Positions 1-9,990 of a stretch of 64,000 bases of DNA are shown piece after piece. Each line of letters starts with the position of its first letter. Position 1 is the first letter of the stretch. The position numbers were made by a program, and so were the translations under genes. The DNA lies in NCBI RefSeq assembly GCF_002775205.1, contig NC_036454.1:8189882-8253881 (forward strand), written 5' to 3'. The DNA comes from Xiphophorus maculatus (taxonomy: Eukaryota; Chordata; Actinopteri; Cyprinodontiformes; Poeciliidae). Under the pieces are notes generated by a model, which saw nothing but the letters and a program-made list of their open reading frames with translations, did no database searches and was not told where the DNA came from.

Positions 1-108
1 ATCAACTTTAGATTAACTCATTAATTGATAGCTTGCACCTCAAATAAAAAATTTTCTACAACATAGAAACTTTTAAACCTTTGCTTTTTGTTGTGTCCAC
101 TATATCAG

Positions 109-1970
109 GAACACCCACCAGTGCCTGTGAGTTGATGGGAAAGGCGGATATCTGGTTGATGAGAACCTACTGGGATTTTGGTTTTCCTCGTCCACTCCTC
201 CCCAACTTTAAATTTGTTGGAGGGATCCACTGCAAACCAGCTAAGCCTTTACCAGAGGTGGGGTTATAATCCACCAATTCAAAAGTTATCTTAAGTTTTG
301 AAATAAATAATCACAAACAAAATATAGAATAAAAGCCAACTAACTGACCTATTGACTGAAAAATTTAGTTATTTTGCAGGAAATGGAAAAGTTTGTTCAG
401 AGCTCTGGAGATGCTGGGATTGTTGTCTTCTCTTTAGGATCGATGATCAAGAACCTCACCACAGAGAAAGCGAACCTGATCGCCTCAGCGCTCGCTCAGC
501 TTCCACAAAAGGTAAAGACATTTTTTTTTTATAAGATTATCTGTTTAAAGCATTGCAGAGTTTTTCATTTTTCATTTCATTTTTTTTTTCATTCATTTTT
601 AGGTGCTGTGGAGATACAGTGGACAGAAACCCCAGACTCTGGGTTCCAACACCAGAATATACGACTGGATCCCACAAAACGACCTGCTGGGTGGGTAAAT
701 AAGAGAGTCTATAACATTTTAGCATCATTGGTGCTAAAAAAACAAAACAAAAAAAAAACGCTAAATGAGCAAAACACCACTGTGCAACGACAGTTGTGAC
801 ACTGCAAAGAACTTTTCCAAATGTTTCAATTGAAAATTGTTATTCTGATTGCTACACAAATGGATCTTAGATTTGTTTGGTTTGCAAAGATTCATTATTT
901 TGATCCAAAGAAATAGGTCAGAAGAAATGCAAATATTTTAAATAGCAGCTAATTTGAGTTGATCCAGCATAATTTTATAAAAATTAAATATGAATGTTTG
1001 ATAACATTGTTTTCAGGTCATCCTAAAACCAAAGTTTTCATCACTCATGGTGGGGCAAACGGGATCTATGAGGCCATCTACCACGGCGTTCCCATGGTGG
1101 GAATCCCCATGTTTGCTGACCAGCCAGACAACATGGTGCACATGGACGCCAAAGGAGCTTCACTTACTGTTAAACTGAACTTTATGACTATTGAGAGCCT
1201 CAGAGATGCCGTAAACATGGTCATCAACAACAAATCGTAAGTAGTTTTGTTTTATCATATACCATTTATAATTTTTAAACCAAAACTATTGTTTTGATCA
1301 TCATTCTTGATCAGTAGACGAGGGAATGTTGACTGTAGATGAGTTATGGTGTAAAGCAGTTAGATGTATCACACAGAGCAGAGGTCTGTGGGTCATTTGT
1401 GACTCTTGGAATAATTATGTGCAGTTCACTATTAAAACTTAGTAACAATACAAATTGGCCTTATAGGTCAGGCAGTATATGAGGATGAAAACGTTTTTGT
1501 TTTAATTTTGGTGTGAAATGTTTTCTCTAACCTGAGAATTTAAAACCTTATGTACAACATAAAATATTTGGTTTATAGTTAATAGTATCACAAACGCCAA
1601 GCTTAATTTACACAAACTTGGAAACAACTATTCATTAAACATAGTGAAATATTGTAAGCAATGTCTTTTTAACTCATCCATCCACAGCTACAAAGAAAAC
1701 GTGATGCGACTGTCCAGAATCCACCATGACAGACCCATGAGTCCTCTGGACGAGGCCGTCTTCTGGATCGAGTTCACCATGAGAAACAAAGGAGCCAAAC
1801 ACCTGAGGGTCCAGGCCCACGAACTCACCTGGTACCAGTACCACAGCCTGGACGTCCTAGCCTTCCTCCTTATTATAGGTCTGCTCCTCATCTTCATCCT
1901 CTACAAGAGCTGCAGCTTCTGTTTCAAGAGATGCTGCAGCAGAAAACAGACAAAGAGAAAAGCTGAGTAA
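109..1970 (+). CDS. ugt2: U1: UDP-glucuronosyltransferase, UGT2 type, exons 2-6 (5' end outside window)
   Basis: Exons are 109-257, 380-511, 603-690, 1017-1236 and 1688-1970, all with GT-AG borders and in one open frame; exon 1 must lie left of the window. The visible part is the C-terminal UDP-glucuronate-binding half: [10 protein letters not shown] at the exon 4/5 join, then the UGT signature with [17 protein letters not shown] and FADQPDN. Exon 6 gives a membrane helix ([20 protein letters not shown]) and a cytosolic tail ending KRKAE, which fits a KxKxx ER-retrieval signal. Exon 2 carries WDFGFPRP where every other copy has DFPRP, a D-to-G change. Exon 5 has [12 protein letters not shown], like U9. 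An AATAAA lies at 2002-2007, close after the stop. The family is clear; the individual member cannot be named. Confidence 0.9.
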
Positions 1971-2249
1971 AAACAAAAAAAAAGATTAATCGCTTTTGTA
2001 CAATAAAATCTAAAAAGAAGAAAAAGACATTTGCAATGTGTCATTTACATTGCTATTGATCATAGCAATGTGTAATTTTTTAAATATATATTTTAAAATT
2101 ATGAATTATTAATACTAATGAAAGAAAAATAAGTATTTCCTCAAATATTTATTCCAAGATTTGATCTGAACTGTCTTGATAACTCCGGTGTCCTCATGAA
2201 AGCTTTCCAAGGGCGACAGTAAAGAACAGCTTCACATTACAACCACCGG

Positions 2250-3080
2250 TGTGTTTCCTTCGTCATTATTTCATCTTTTTCAGTAACTCTCTTCTCTGCT
2301 GGTGAATCTTGGGTTTCTGCCTCCTCTTTGGCTCTAATCTGAAACAGTCAAACTGAGTAAACACTTCTGACTGGAGGGCAGGTCCGAGGTTGAAAACATT
2401 ATTCAATGAACACCCTGAAACACTACAGACTCCATCAAAAGGGATTAAACCAATATTCAAATGTGTTATTGTTTCTTTGGACCCAGTTTCATTCAGGAAA
2501 GTAATCTGCATGGGTCATGAAGGGGACAAAGTGCCCACATTTGAGGATTTCTAAGACTTTAGGTGCTGAAACAATCAGAAGTGACATTACCCTAGAAACA
2601 CTGATTCCCAAAAACTCTACTCTTCCTGAATATTCACAAACCACAGATAACTCTCCACCGACTGTCTAAACAAAATCACGATGAGCTGAAACAAATAAGT
2701 TGAGTACCTTCTTCAGGTTGGACTCTGCCAATTGAAGTAGTTCAACTATCTTGGCTTCTTGATCACAACTGAGCCAAAAAGTTAAGTTCTCATTTCACTG
2801 GTCCATGTAGGTTCCAAGTCTAACATATTCTTCAGGTATGGATCGTGGCCAGAAGAATGAGCTCCCAGTCGATGAGTAAAAGTATTTTCTCTACGGTGGC
2901 TGGACTCAAACTTAGCGATGAGATGAGAAACTTGTCGTCTTAGTAAAGCTATAAGCAGAGCTGCTGCTTTTCAGATTCTTCTTCTGTTTTGTCTGCTTTT
3001 GTTTTAAATTTATTTAGTTTGTGTATAACTTGTTTATTCTTTTATTACACTACGTTCAATAAAGTCTAACTACTACTACT
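2250..3080 (+). repeat. unrecognised repeat-like stretch ending in AATAAA and an ACT repeat
   Basis: The right end reads like a retroposon 3' end: CAATAAAG at about 3057-3064 followed at once by a short run of ACT units (3067-3080). The left limit is a guess. No reverse transcriptase, transposase or tRNA-like head was recognised, so it could be a LINE 3' part, a SINE or an unrelated 3' UTR-like piece. Confidence 0.25.
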
Positions 3081-3298
3081 CATCATCCAAAGAGGGAGCT
3101 GAGGAAGTTCAAGCATTCGCTTTGAGAATCAAACTTATGAAGACAAATGATCAAAAGTAAAAATCAACCGCTAAAAGATAATTTACTGTCGATAGTGGAA
3201 GCGGAGGTGTAAAATTTGACAGGTAATCTTCCTTGGTCAATTTTAGAAAATAGTTTCTTTTTAACACTTTTTCATAACCTGATAAAAAGTATTCACTC

Positions 3299-3506
3299 CT
3301 GGGGCGTGCCGTGGTGGCGTAGGGGATAGCGTGGCACATACAGTATATGGGGGCCTTGAGTCCTCGACGCGGCCGGCGCAGGTTCGACTCCCGGACCCGG
3401 CGACGTTTGCTGCATGTCTTCCCACCTCTCCTTCCCCCTTCCTGTCGGCCTACTTTCGTATGAGAGACAGTAGAGCCCACTAAAAAGACCCCCTGGAGGG
3501 CTAAAA
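3299..3506 (+). mobile_element. tRNA-derived SINE with 15-bp target-site duplication
   Basis: The head has a degenerate A box (GTGGTGGCGTAGGGGATAG) and a B box GGTTCGACTCC near 3382, followed by a pyrimidine-rich body and a terminal A run. The flanks repeat AAAAAGTATTCACTC at 3284-3298 and 3507-3521, a perfect 15-bp duplication typical of LINE-assisted insertion. It is the best preserved of five SINE copies of this type in the window. It is a retroposon and not a functional tRNA gene, since no cloverleaf 3' half follows. Confidence 0.85.
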
Positions 3507-3923
3507 AAAAAGTATTCACTCTCCTGTTGATGCCAGACAGATTTATGCTTGAGCTTATTGTATTTCACCCTCCTGGACTTCAGAGAGGGATCAGGAACAT
3601 ATAGATAAGGACAGCACTCCCTCCTGGGTTCAAAGGTCAATTTTTGTCAACTGTCTAACTGAAGACTTACAACGCTGCTCACCTAATCCAGGCTGAAGAT
3701 TCCCACATCTCTGCTGAGATACAGCGGTGTGACACCTCTCATTGGCAACACCGATATAAAAGGTAGAGACTCTTCATCTAGTTAGAACAAACACTGAGCG
3801 CTGGTAGGAATGGTTGCCACTGGAAGATGATTTTACAATATTATTCAAAGTTAAAAATTGAAAACACTCACCTACTCACTATGCTATGTATTAGCCTTTA
3901 TTTCACAACAGTTTTTATTGGGT

Positions 3924-3987
3924 CAGCCTGTTATCTTGCTTAATTTGTACAAAGAGCAGCAAGTCAGAGTTCTTTTAGTTAATCAGT
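3924..3987 (+). promoter_or_regulatory. U2 putative core promoter with HNF1-like half site
   Basis: A block conserved before every exon 1 in the array starts CAGCCTGTTATCTTG and ends with GTTAATCAGT (3978-3987), about 60 bases before the ATG. GTTAAT is the half site bound by HNF1, a known activator of UGT2B genes in mammals. U2 has TTGTACAAAG where U3, U5 and U6 have TATAAAG. The transcription start was not determined. Confidence 0.45.
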
Positions 3988-4036
3988 AAGCTGTTAAAAA
4001 GACCACAGCTGGTTTATCTACAGACACACAGCCACC

Positions 4037-7000
4037 ATGAAGCTGCATCTCTCTGTCTGCGTCCTGCTGCTGCTTTGTGCTGCAGAAAACTCAAATGGAG
4101 GGAAGATTTTGGTGTGGTACAGTGATGCCAGCCACTGGATCAACATGAAGCCGGTACTGGAAACACTGGTGGACAGAGGACACCAGGTGACGGTCCTGGT
4201 CCCGAGCTCATCGCTGTTCATGAACAGCAGCGAACCGTCTCGCTTCCAGTACGAACCTTTTGACGTCGACATCACAGTAAAAGATTTAGAAAAGATTTTT
4301 TAAGACATTATTCACTTATCTATGTATGAGTTGGACTTTATGAACCCCATTGAAATTTACATAAAACTTTTAGATTTAATAAAGAAACACATGAAGTTTT
4401 TTCTTAAATTCGTGGATGGAGTTGTGAAATCAGAAACCATCATGAAGAAGCTGAAGGAAGGAAACTACGACCTGCTATTTGCAGACGCAATCTACACCGG
4501 AAGTGGCCTGACTGCCAATATTTTAGGCATCCCCCTCGTCCTTTCTTTGCGGTTTTCCTCGGCTCATCACTGGGAGAGGATGTGTGGTCAGCTTCCTGCT
4601 CCACCGTCCTTCGTCCCGGCTGCTATGAGCAAACTCACAGACAAGATGGATTTCTCAGAGAGACTGTTCAACGTCCTCTTCTACACTCTGCAGGACGTCG
4701 TAATAAACCAGTTCATTTTGAAAGATATTGACAAATATTATTCTGAAGTCAAAGGTAAGAAACCCATTTGTAATTCCAGACTATTCGTTTTTTTTAAAAA
4801 GTGAAAACTTCAAAAATCTTTACTTTTTGTTGTGTCCGCTGTATCAGGAACACCCACCAGTGCCTGTGAGTTGATGGGTAAAGCTGATATCTGGTTGATG
4901 AGAACCTACTGGGATTTTGATTTTCCTCGTCCACTCCTCCCCAACTTTAAATTTGTTGGAGGGATCCACTGCAAACCAGCTAAACCTTTACCAAAGGTAT
5001 AGTTATAATCAATCAATTCAAAAGTTGCTTAAAGGCCTGAACTAAACAAATAACCAGCCAACAGAATACAGAATTTAAAACCAACTAACTGGCTCAGTGA
5101 CTGAAAATATTACTTTTTATTGCAGGAAATGGAAAAGTTTGTCAGAAGCTCTGGAGATGCTGGTATTATTGTCTTCTCTTTAGGATCGATGGTCAAAAAC
5201 GTATCCACAGAAAAGGCGAACCTGATCGCCTCAGCGCTCGCTCAGCTTCCACAAAAGGTCAAGAAAATCCATGTGACAATCAAACTCTGCTCAGGGTCAG
5301 GGGAGGTAACACAAAGTCTCCAGGTGGTAAAAAAGGATTTAAAAGGTTTCTTACAAGAAACATTGGTGACAGGAGGTACAACTCAAACCGATAAACAATC
5401 AAAACCAAACAAAGATTTGGTAAGCTGGGTAAAATATATCTACTGAAAATAAAACATTCAATATTTCTAAACTACCACAAAACAATCAAACAAAACATGG
5501 TGGAGAAGCACCACCCAACCTGCAACTAATGCTGGTTTCAAACTGCAGAAATGTCTGATAATCTAACAGATTGTTAGATTATCAAATTGAATAATCTGAT
5601 TGAAACATTGATTGAACCATTTAGCATAATGGTTCAAAGTCTAAATGATCTTCAAAAAGCAATGATGGAAGTAACAAAGGGTTACCTGAACAGTCAGTCC
5701 AAAACCGCCTAGTGAATAAAGAGCATTTTAAGGTGCAGCTGATCCATTAAGCTGCACCAGGAGGTGCAGGGCAAAGGTTCCCAATAGTCTGGGTGTGTTG
5801 CAATGGTTCAATCTTTATTTCTTACAAAGTAAACTTTTAAATATGTAGAATATCCCAAAAATCAAGATTTGAATGACTTATACATACTTCGTTTTAAAAT
5901 CATGATATATCAAATCATCAAACCGGTTTTGACCATTTTTAGGTGCTGTGGAGATACAGTGGCCAGAAACCCCAGACTCTGGGTTCAAACACCAGAATAT
6001 ATGACTGGATCCCACAGAACGACCTGCTGGGTGGGTAAATAATAGCATCCATCGCATTTTAGCATCATTAGAGTTAAAATAAACAATGATAAATTAAATA
6101 GTCAGAAATGCCCCATTGCAACATTTCTTAACATTGCTAACATTTTTCTAAGTTAATTTTTTCTAAAAATTCATTATTTTGATGCATAGAAGTATCTCAG
6201 AAGAAATGTAAATGTGTGTAGTTATGCATTTAAAATAACTTTATGTGACCCTAACTGGCTTAGTTTGATTTCATCCAACATAATTTCTATGAAAATTAAC
6301 TGATAATGTTGGTTTCTATCAGGTCACCCTAAAACCAAAGTTTTCATTACTCATGGTGGAGCAAACGGGATCTATGAGGCCATCTACCACGGCGTTCCCA
6401 TGGTGGGAATCCCCATCTTTGCTGACCAACCAGACAACATGGTGCACATGGAGGCCAAAGGAGCTGCAGTTACTGTTAAATTTAACTTTATGACAACTGA
6501 GAGCCTCAGAGATGCCCTGAACATGGTAATCAATAACAAATCGTAAGTAGTTTTCTTTCCTTGTGCAACATTTATCATATTTATGGTAACAAAACATACA
6601 TTATTTATTGATAGGCAAATGAAAAGAATTGCCATGTAGTTATGTTATAAACAGATGTCCCATATACAACAGGGTCAGTGGACCATTTGTGACCCTTGAA
6701 ATGATTTTGTGCGGTCCACATTAATAATTTAGCAACAGTAAAACTGTGGCCTTCTAGATCATTTTTTCTTTCAATTTTGGGACAAGATGCTCATTGACTT
6801 GAGAATTTTGAAAAACGATATAAAAAAAATTTTGGAAAGAAAAACCTAAGGTAAATAATAAAGTACACAGCTAAGTTATTTATTTTCCCTCATCCATCAA
6901 CAGCTACAAAGAAAATGCAATGCGACTGTCCAGAATCCACCATGACAGACCCATGAGTCCTCGGGACGAGGCCGTCTTCTGGATCGAGTTTACCATGAGA

Positions 7001-7186
7001 AACAAAGGAGCCAAACACCTGAGGGTCCAGGCCCACGAACTCACCTGGTACCAGTACCACAGCCTGGACGTCCTAGCCTTCCTCCTCATTATAGATCTGC
7101 TCCTCATCTTCATCCTCTACAAGAGCTGCAGCTTCTGTTTCAAGAGATGCTGCAGCAGAAAACAGACAAAGAGAAAAGCTGAGTAA
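4037..7186 (+). pseudogene. ugt2: U2: UGT2-type gene with nonsense codon in exon 1
   Basis: Exons are 4037-4754, 4848-4996, 5126-5257, 5943-6030, 6323-6542 and 6904-7186. Codon 89 (4301-4303) is TAA where U3 and U6 have GAA, a single base change with no shift; the frame then stays open to the normal stop. The product would end after 88 residues: signal peptide, catalytic-type His (SHW, residue 33) and one NSS glycosylation site, but no catalytic Asp and no donor domain. All splice sites and the downstream signature (THGGANG, YHGVP, FADQ) are intact, so the loss is recent. It may be a fixed pseudogene, a null allele in this individual or an assembly error. The internal ATG at 4322 would lack the signal peptide. 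AATAAA is at 7229-7234. Confidence 0.85.
5258..5942 (+). other. U2 intron 3
   Basis: The intron is unique in sequence compared with the other copies. It contains a perfect hairpin at 5557-5583: a 12-bp stem (GATAATCTAACA and its complement) with a 3-base loop. No transposon ends or coding domain were recognised. Confidence 0.5.
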
Positions 7187-7798
7187 CAGACTGAAGTGAG
7201 ATCTACTGTTCAGGTGCTTTTCTAAAATAATAAAGTATTTGCAGGTGTTCATGGAATTGCAGTTTTAAATTGTACAAATATTAAACATTAAAACATCAGG
7301 ATTGAGGACACATAAAAATAAGTATTCTCATTAATTATATCGTTTTATTCTCAATACAGCATTTCTCAAATTCTGACCAACTCAAGTATGATTCTGCCAC
7401 CACCATGTTTCACTGTGATGCCAACCTAGAATGCCACTTGAAAGCAAACAGGTTTAGATTTTAGGTGTTTCCACATCTGACAGTCCAGTAGACTTGGGTT
7501 TGATTAGGAACCAAAACTGCAACATTTGTTAAATTTTCAGCTGGTGCAGTTCACTTTCACACTGCACTGTGTCAAACCAACCAAACATTTAAATAAAACC
7601 TGTTCCAGCGCTCGCCTGTGGTGGCGCTGCACCAAGAAATACTAAAGGAAATGACATGAGAACCTTAGAAGAAGACTGAGAGTGCCACTTCCTTCTTCAC
7701 GAAAGGTAAACAAAGGTGAAATTATGTCAAACTTTAGTAATTATAGGATTTTGCTTTTATTGTTGATAAAAGACCACAAGCCATTTCTCCCTCTAGTG

Positions 7799-8812
7799 CA
7801 TAGGTGTCAAACTCTGGCCCGCGGGCCAAAATTGGTCCGCAATGTAATTATATTTGGCCCGCCGGTATAATACGGTGGCAACGCTGTGACGCCGCATTCA
7901 CCGCTTATACTACAAATCCCATAATGCTCTGCTATTTTTTGGCGCGTCAATCAGGACAGAGGCAGACACGCATCCTCCTGTGTCAGTAGCACTTATGGTA
8001 GCGGACATGGAAGTATTAGGAAGGTGGTGATCCGTCTTCTTGCGCACTCCTGCGGTTGAAAGTCCCGGCGCACCCCGCATCTCTCCCCCAAACCACACTG
8101 CGACCTCAAGCTACAGCTGTCACTGTGTTACCCTACCAAAAAATGGCAAAAAGAAAGACAGAAAATAGAACTTTTCTGGACAGGTGGGAGACAGAATATC
8201 TGTTTACATATGCATGTGAGCAACTTTTCTCCTCAATGAAGATGACGAAAACGTCTCACAGGAGACGCCTGACTGACGAACATCTTTGTTCGGTAATGAA
8301 GGTTTCCTCAGCTCAAACTCTGAGCCCCGACATTGATGAACTGGCATCCAAGAAAAGATGCCAGTTATCTGGCTTGGCCGCATCAGAGTAGATCAGTGTG
8401 TCACAAAATGAGCAATAAATAAGTTTTCTATGCACCTTTTCTTGTTACTCCAAAGCCTAAATGGTTTATTCATAGTTTATTTAATTATTTATTCATAGTT
8501 GTTATGTTATTTTATTTTCGAATTTATTAGCCTGTGTGCAAAGCTAATTTTGACATTTACCTCAGAAAGGAGGCATTCAATTTTTATTTAAATTTTATTT
8601 AATATGCCATTTAAATGTTTTATTATTATTTTTAGCAACTCAATTATGCACGCCTGCACTTTTAAGTTATATAAGCCTTGCTTGTTCAATATTTATTGTT
8701 AAATCAAAATTTGTTTGGGTCCATATTAAAAGATTCATTTGTTCAACCTTGGCCCACGGCTTTATTCATTTTAAAATTTTGGCCCACTGTGTATTTGAGT
8801 TTGACACCCCTG
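7799..8812 (+). mobile_element. hAT (Charlie-like) DNA transposon, internally deleted, with 8-bp TSD
   Basis: The ends are CATAGGTGTCAAACTC and GAGTTTGACACCCCTG, imperfect inverted repeats of the hAT CAGGGGTGTCAAACTC type. CTCTAGTG is duplicated at 7791-7798 and 8813-8820. The matching flanks after U4 and U5 have the uninterrupted site CTCTAGTGATTTGG, so the element entered after the flanks duplicated, or was lost precisely elsewhere. The inside keeps two joined transposase pieces: an N-terminal KRKTENRTFLDRWETEY stretch near 8150 and the C-terminal dimerisation part with CEQLFSSMK and RLTDEHL (8215-8391). This resembles the hAT transposases related to GTF2IRD2. The middle with the catalytic residues is missing. 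Confidence 0.85.
8056..8391 (+). pseudogene. hAT transposase remnant
   Basis: The open frame fuses the start of a hAT transposase (KRKTENRTFLDRW) directly to its extreme C-terminus (ACEQLFSSMKM, then RRRLTDEHLCSVM, then SKKRCQLSG). The hAT dimerisation region near the C-terminus is recognisable, but the DDE catalytic core is absent. The first 30 or so residues upstream of MAKRK look like untranslated sequence. It cannot encode an active transposase. Confidence 0.7.
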
Positions 8813-9862
8813 CTCTAGTGATTTGGTGTGGTTGTATCTTCCCAAAATGCCTTGCATTGTAGTCTACTTCCTGCTTTAGGAGCAGTCTCTGGTCCACTTG
8901 TGTCCACATATGCATTGGAACTGAGCCAGAGTTCATTTCAAATGAACTAAGTTCTCTTATTTGGTCCGCATCAGACTTTCTTGGCAAACGAACTAGAGTT
9001 TGATTAAAGCGGATTTTAACAGGTGTGAATGTTGTGACTCCAGCCATCAAGGACTGACTATAGAAGGTCGGTGAGAGAGCTTTTAATCCCTCAATTCTCT
9101 GCATTAACACAGTTTCAGTTTCAACAGGAAGAGTTTCACAGCATGAATGTGACACCAGGTTAATAAAACCTACATCCTAAAACACACTCACCCCCTTTTT
9201 TCCCTCTAGTTGGTCATGAGAACGGCGTTGAGGAGACTGAAACTATTTTCACTTTTGAAGTTTCAAACGCGATGATTCAACTTAAGAAAAACAGCAACAT
9301 TTAAAGTTTATGATATCAATAATTAGTATTTAAAGCTATCATGAGAAAATCTAAAAGATTCTTACTTTATAAATAATCAAAATAGTACAATCAATACAAA
9401 GAAACCTTTGACACATAATAACCGGCATTCTGACAAAACTCTTGTGCATAAAAACTGTGATAGTCATAAAAAACATTCAAACTACATAAGTTACTGGACG
9501 CCACCTGCATGGAAACAGTGTATTACAACTAGATCTTTAAGGCCCAACAAGTACATTTTTGGGCCAGTTGCTTTTCCAGTTGAAACATAAAATCTGTGGT
9601 TTTCATGTGCATTGTATTGCCATCAAAGTACTACTTAAAAAGATTCAAGTCTCAAAGAGAAACAAGGTAGACAAATAAGATTTACTCTAGCTTTCACCAC
9701 ACCTTAAGATTTGGAAATCATCCAAAGCTGACGTAATGCAGAGATTCAACTTTCCTCTCACTGAACGTCAGCAAAGAACACACCTCTTTCCCTCGAATTA
9801 GAGGTGTGTCTAGTTACCTTTGCAGCTGTTACTTTTTCTCTTACTAGCAGCTCTACAGGGCT

Positions 9863-9927
9863 CAGCCTGTTATCTTGCATTATTCAGTATAAAGAGCAGT
9901 GAGTTAGAGTTTGTTTAGTTAATCAGT
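9863..9927 (+). promoter_or_regulatory. U3 putative core promoter: TATA-like box and HNF1-like half site
   Basis: CAGTATAAAGAGC near 9886-9898 supplies a TATA-like box, and GTTAATCAGT is at 9918-9927, 73 bases before the ATG. The identical arrangement is found before U5 and U6, the three genes that share flank B. Confidence 0.5.
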
Positions 9928-9990
9928 ATCTTTAAGGTAAAGCTCATAAAAATCAGGCTGTGTCTGGTTTTCTACAGTCACACAGCCACC

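Larger units (their letters stand above)
1971..4036. other. U1-U2 intergenic region
   Basis: This flank is unlike flanks A and B of the later copies. It holds the U1 polyadenylation signal, an unrecognised 0.8-kb repeat-like stretch (about 2250-3080), one tRNA-derived SINE with target-site duplication (3299-3506) and the U2 promoter block just before 4037. The minus-strand open frame at 2266-2511 has no recognisable domain and is not called as a gene. Confidence 0.7.
7187..9990. other. flank B, first copy (U2-U3 intergenic)
   Basis: The same flank recurs after U4 (20782-23354) and after U5 (27481-30344). It carries no gene. The U2 copy alone contains a hAT element (7799-8812) and lacks the pogo-like element present in the other two. 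The right end holds the U3 promoter block. Confidence 0.8.

Noticed and set aside
2266..2511. Minus-strand 81-codon frame after U1
   Set aside because: No recognisable family, and it overlaps a repeat-like stretch with a retroposon-type right end; not enough to call a gene.
3330..3420. Possible tRNA gene (B box GGTTCGACTCC)
   Set aside because: There is no matching acceptor stem or T-arm 3' half, and a target-site duplication plus A tail show a SINE.
3151..3640. Minus-strand open frames of 115-122 codons over the SINE
   Set aside because: They run through the SINE and its flanks, with no domain; chance frames in GC-richer repeat sequence.
4322..4804. Second open part of U2 exon 1 as a separate gene starting at the internal ATG
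   Set aside because: It is in frame with the first part, lacks a signal peptide and begins in the middle of a conserved domain; it is the remainder of exon 1 after the nonsense codon.
9408..9590. 60-codon frame in flank B, also at 22769 and 29759
   Set aside because: Short, lies in the duplicated upstream flank, and its conservation follows from duplication of the whole flank.
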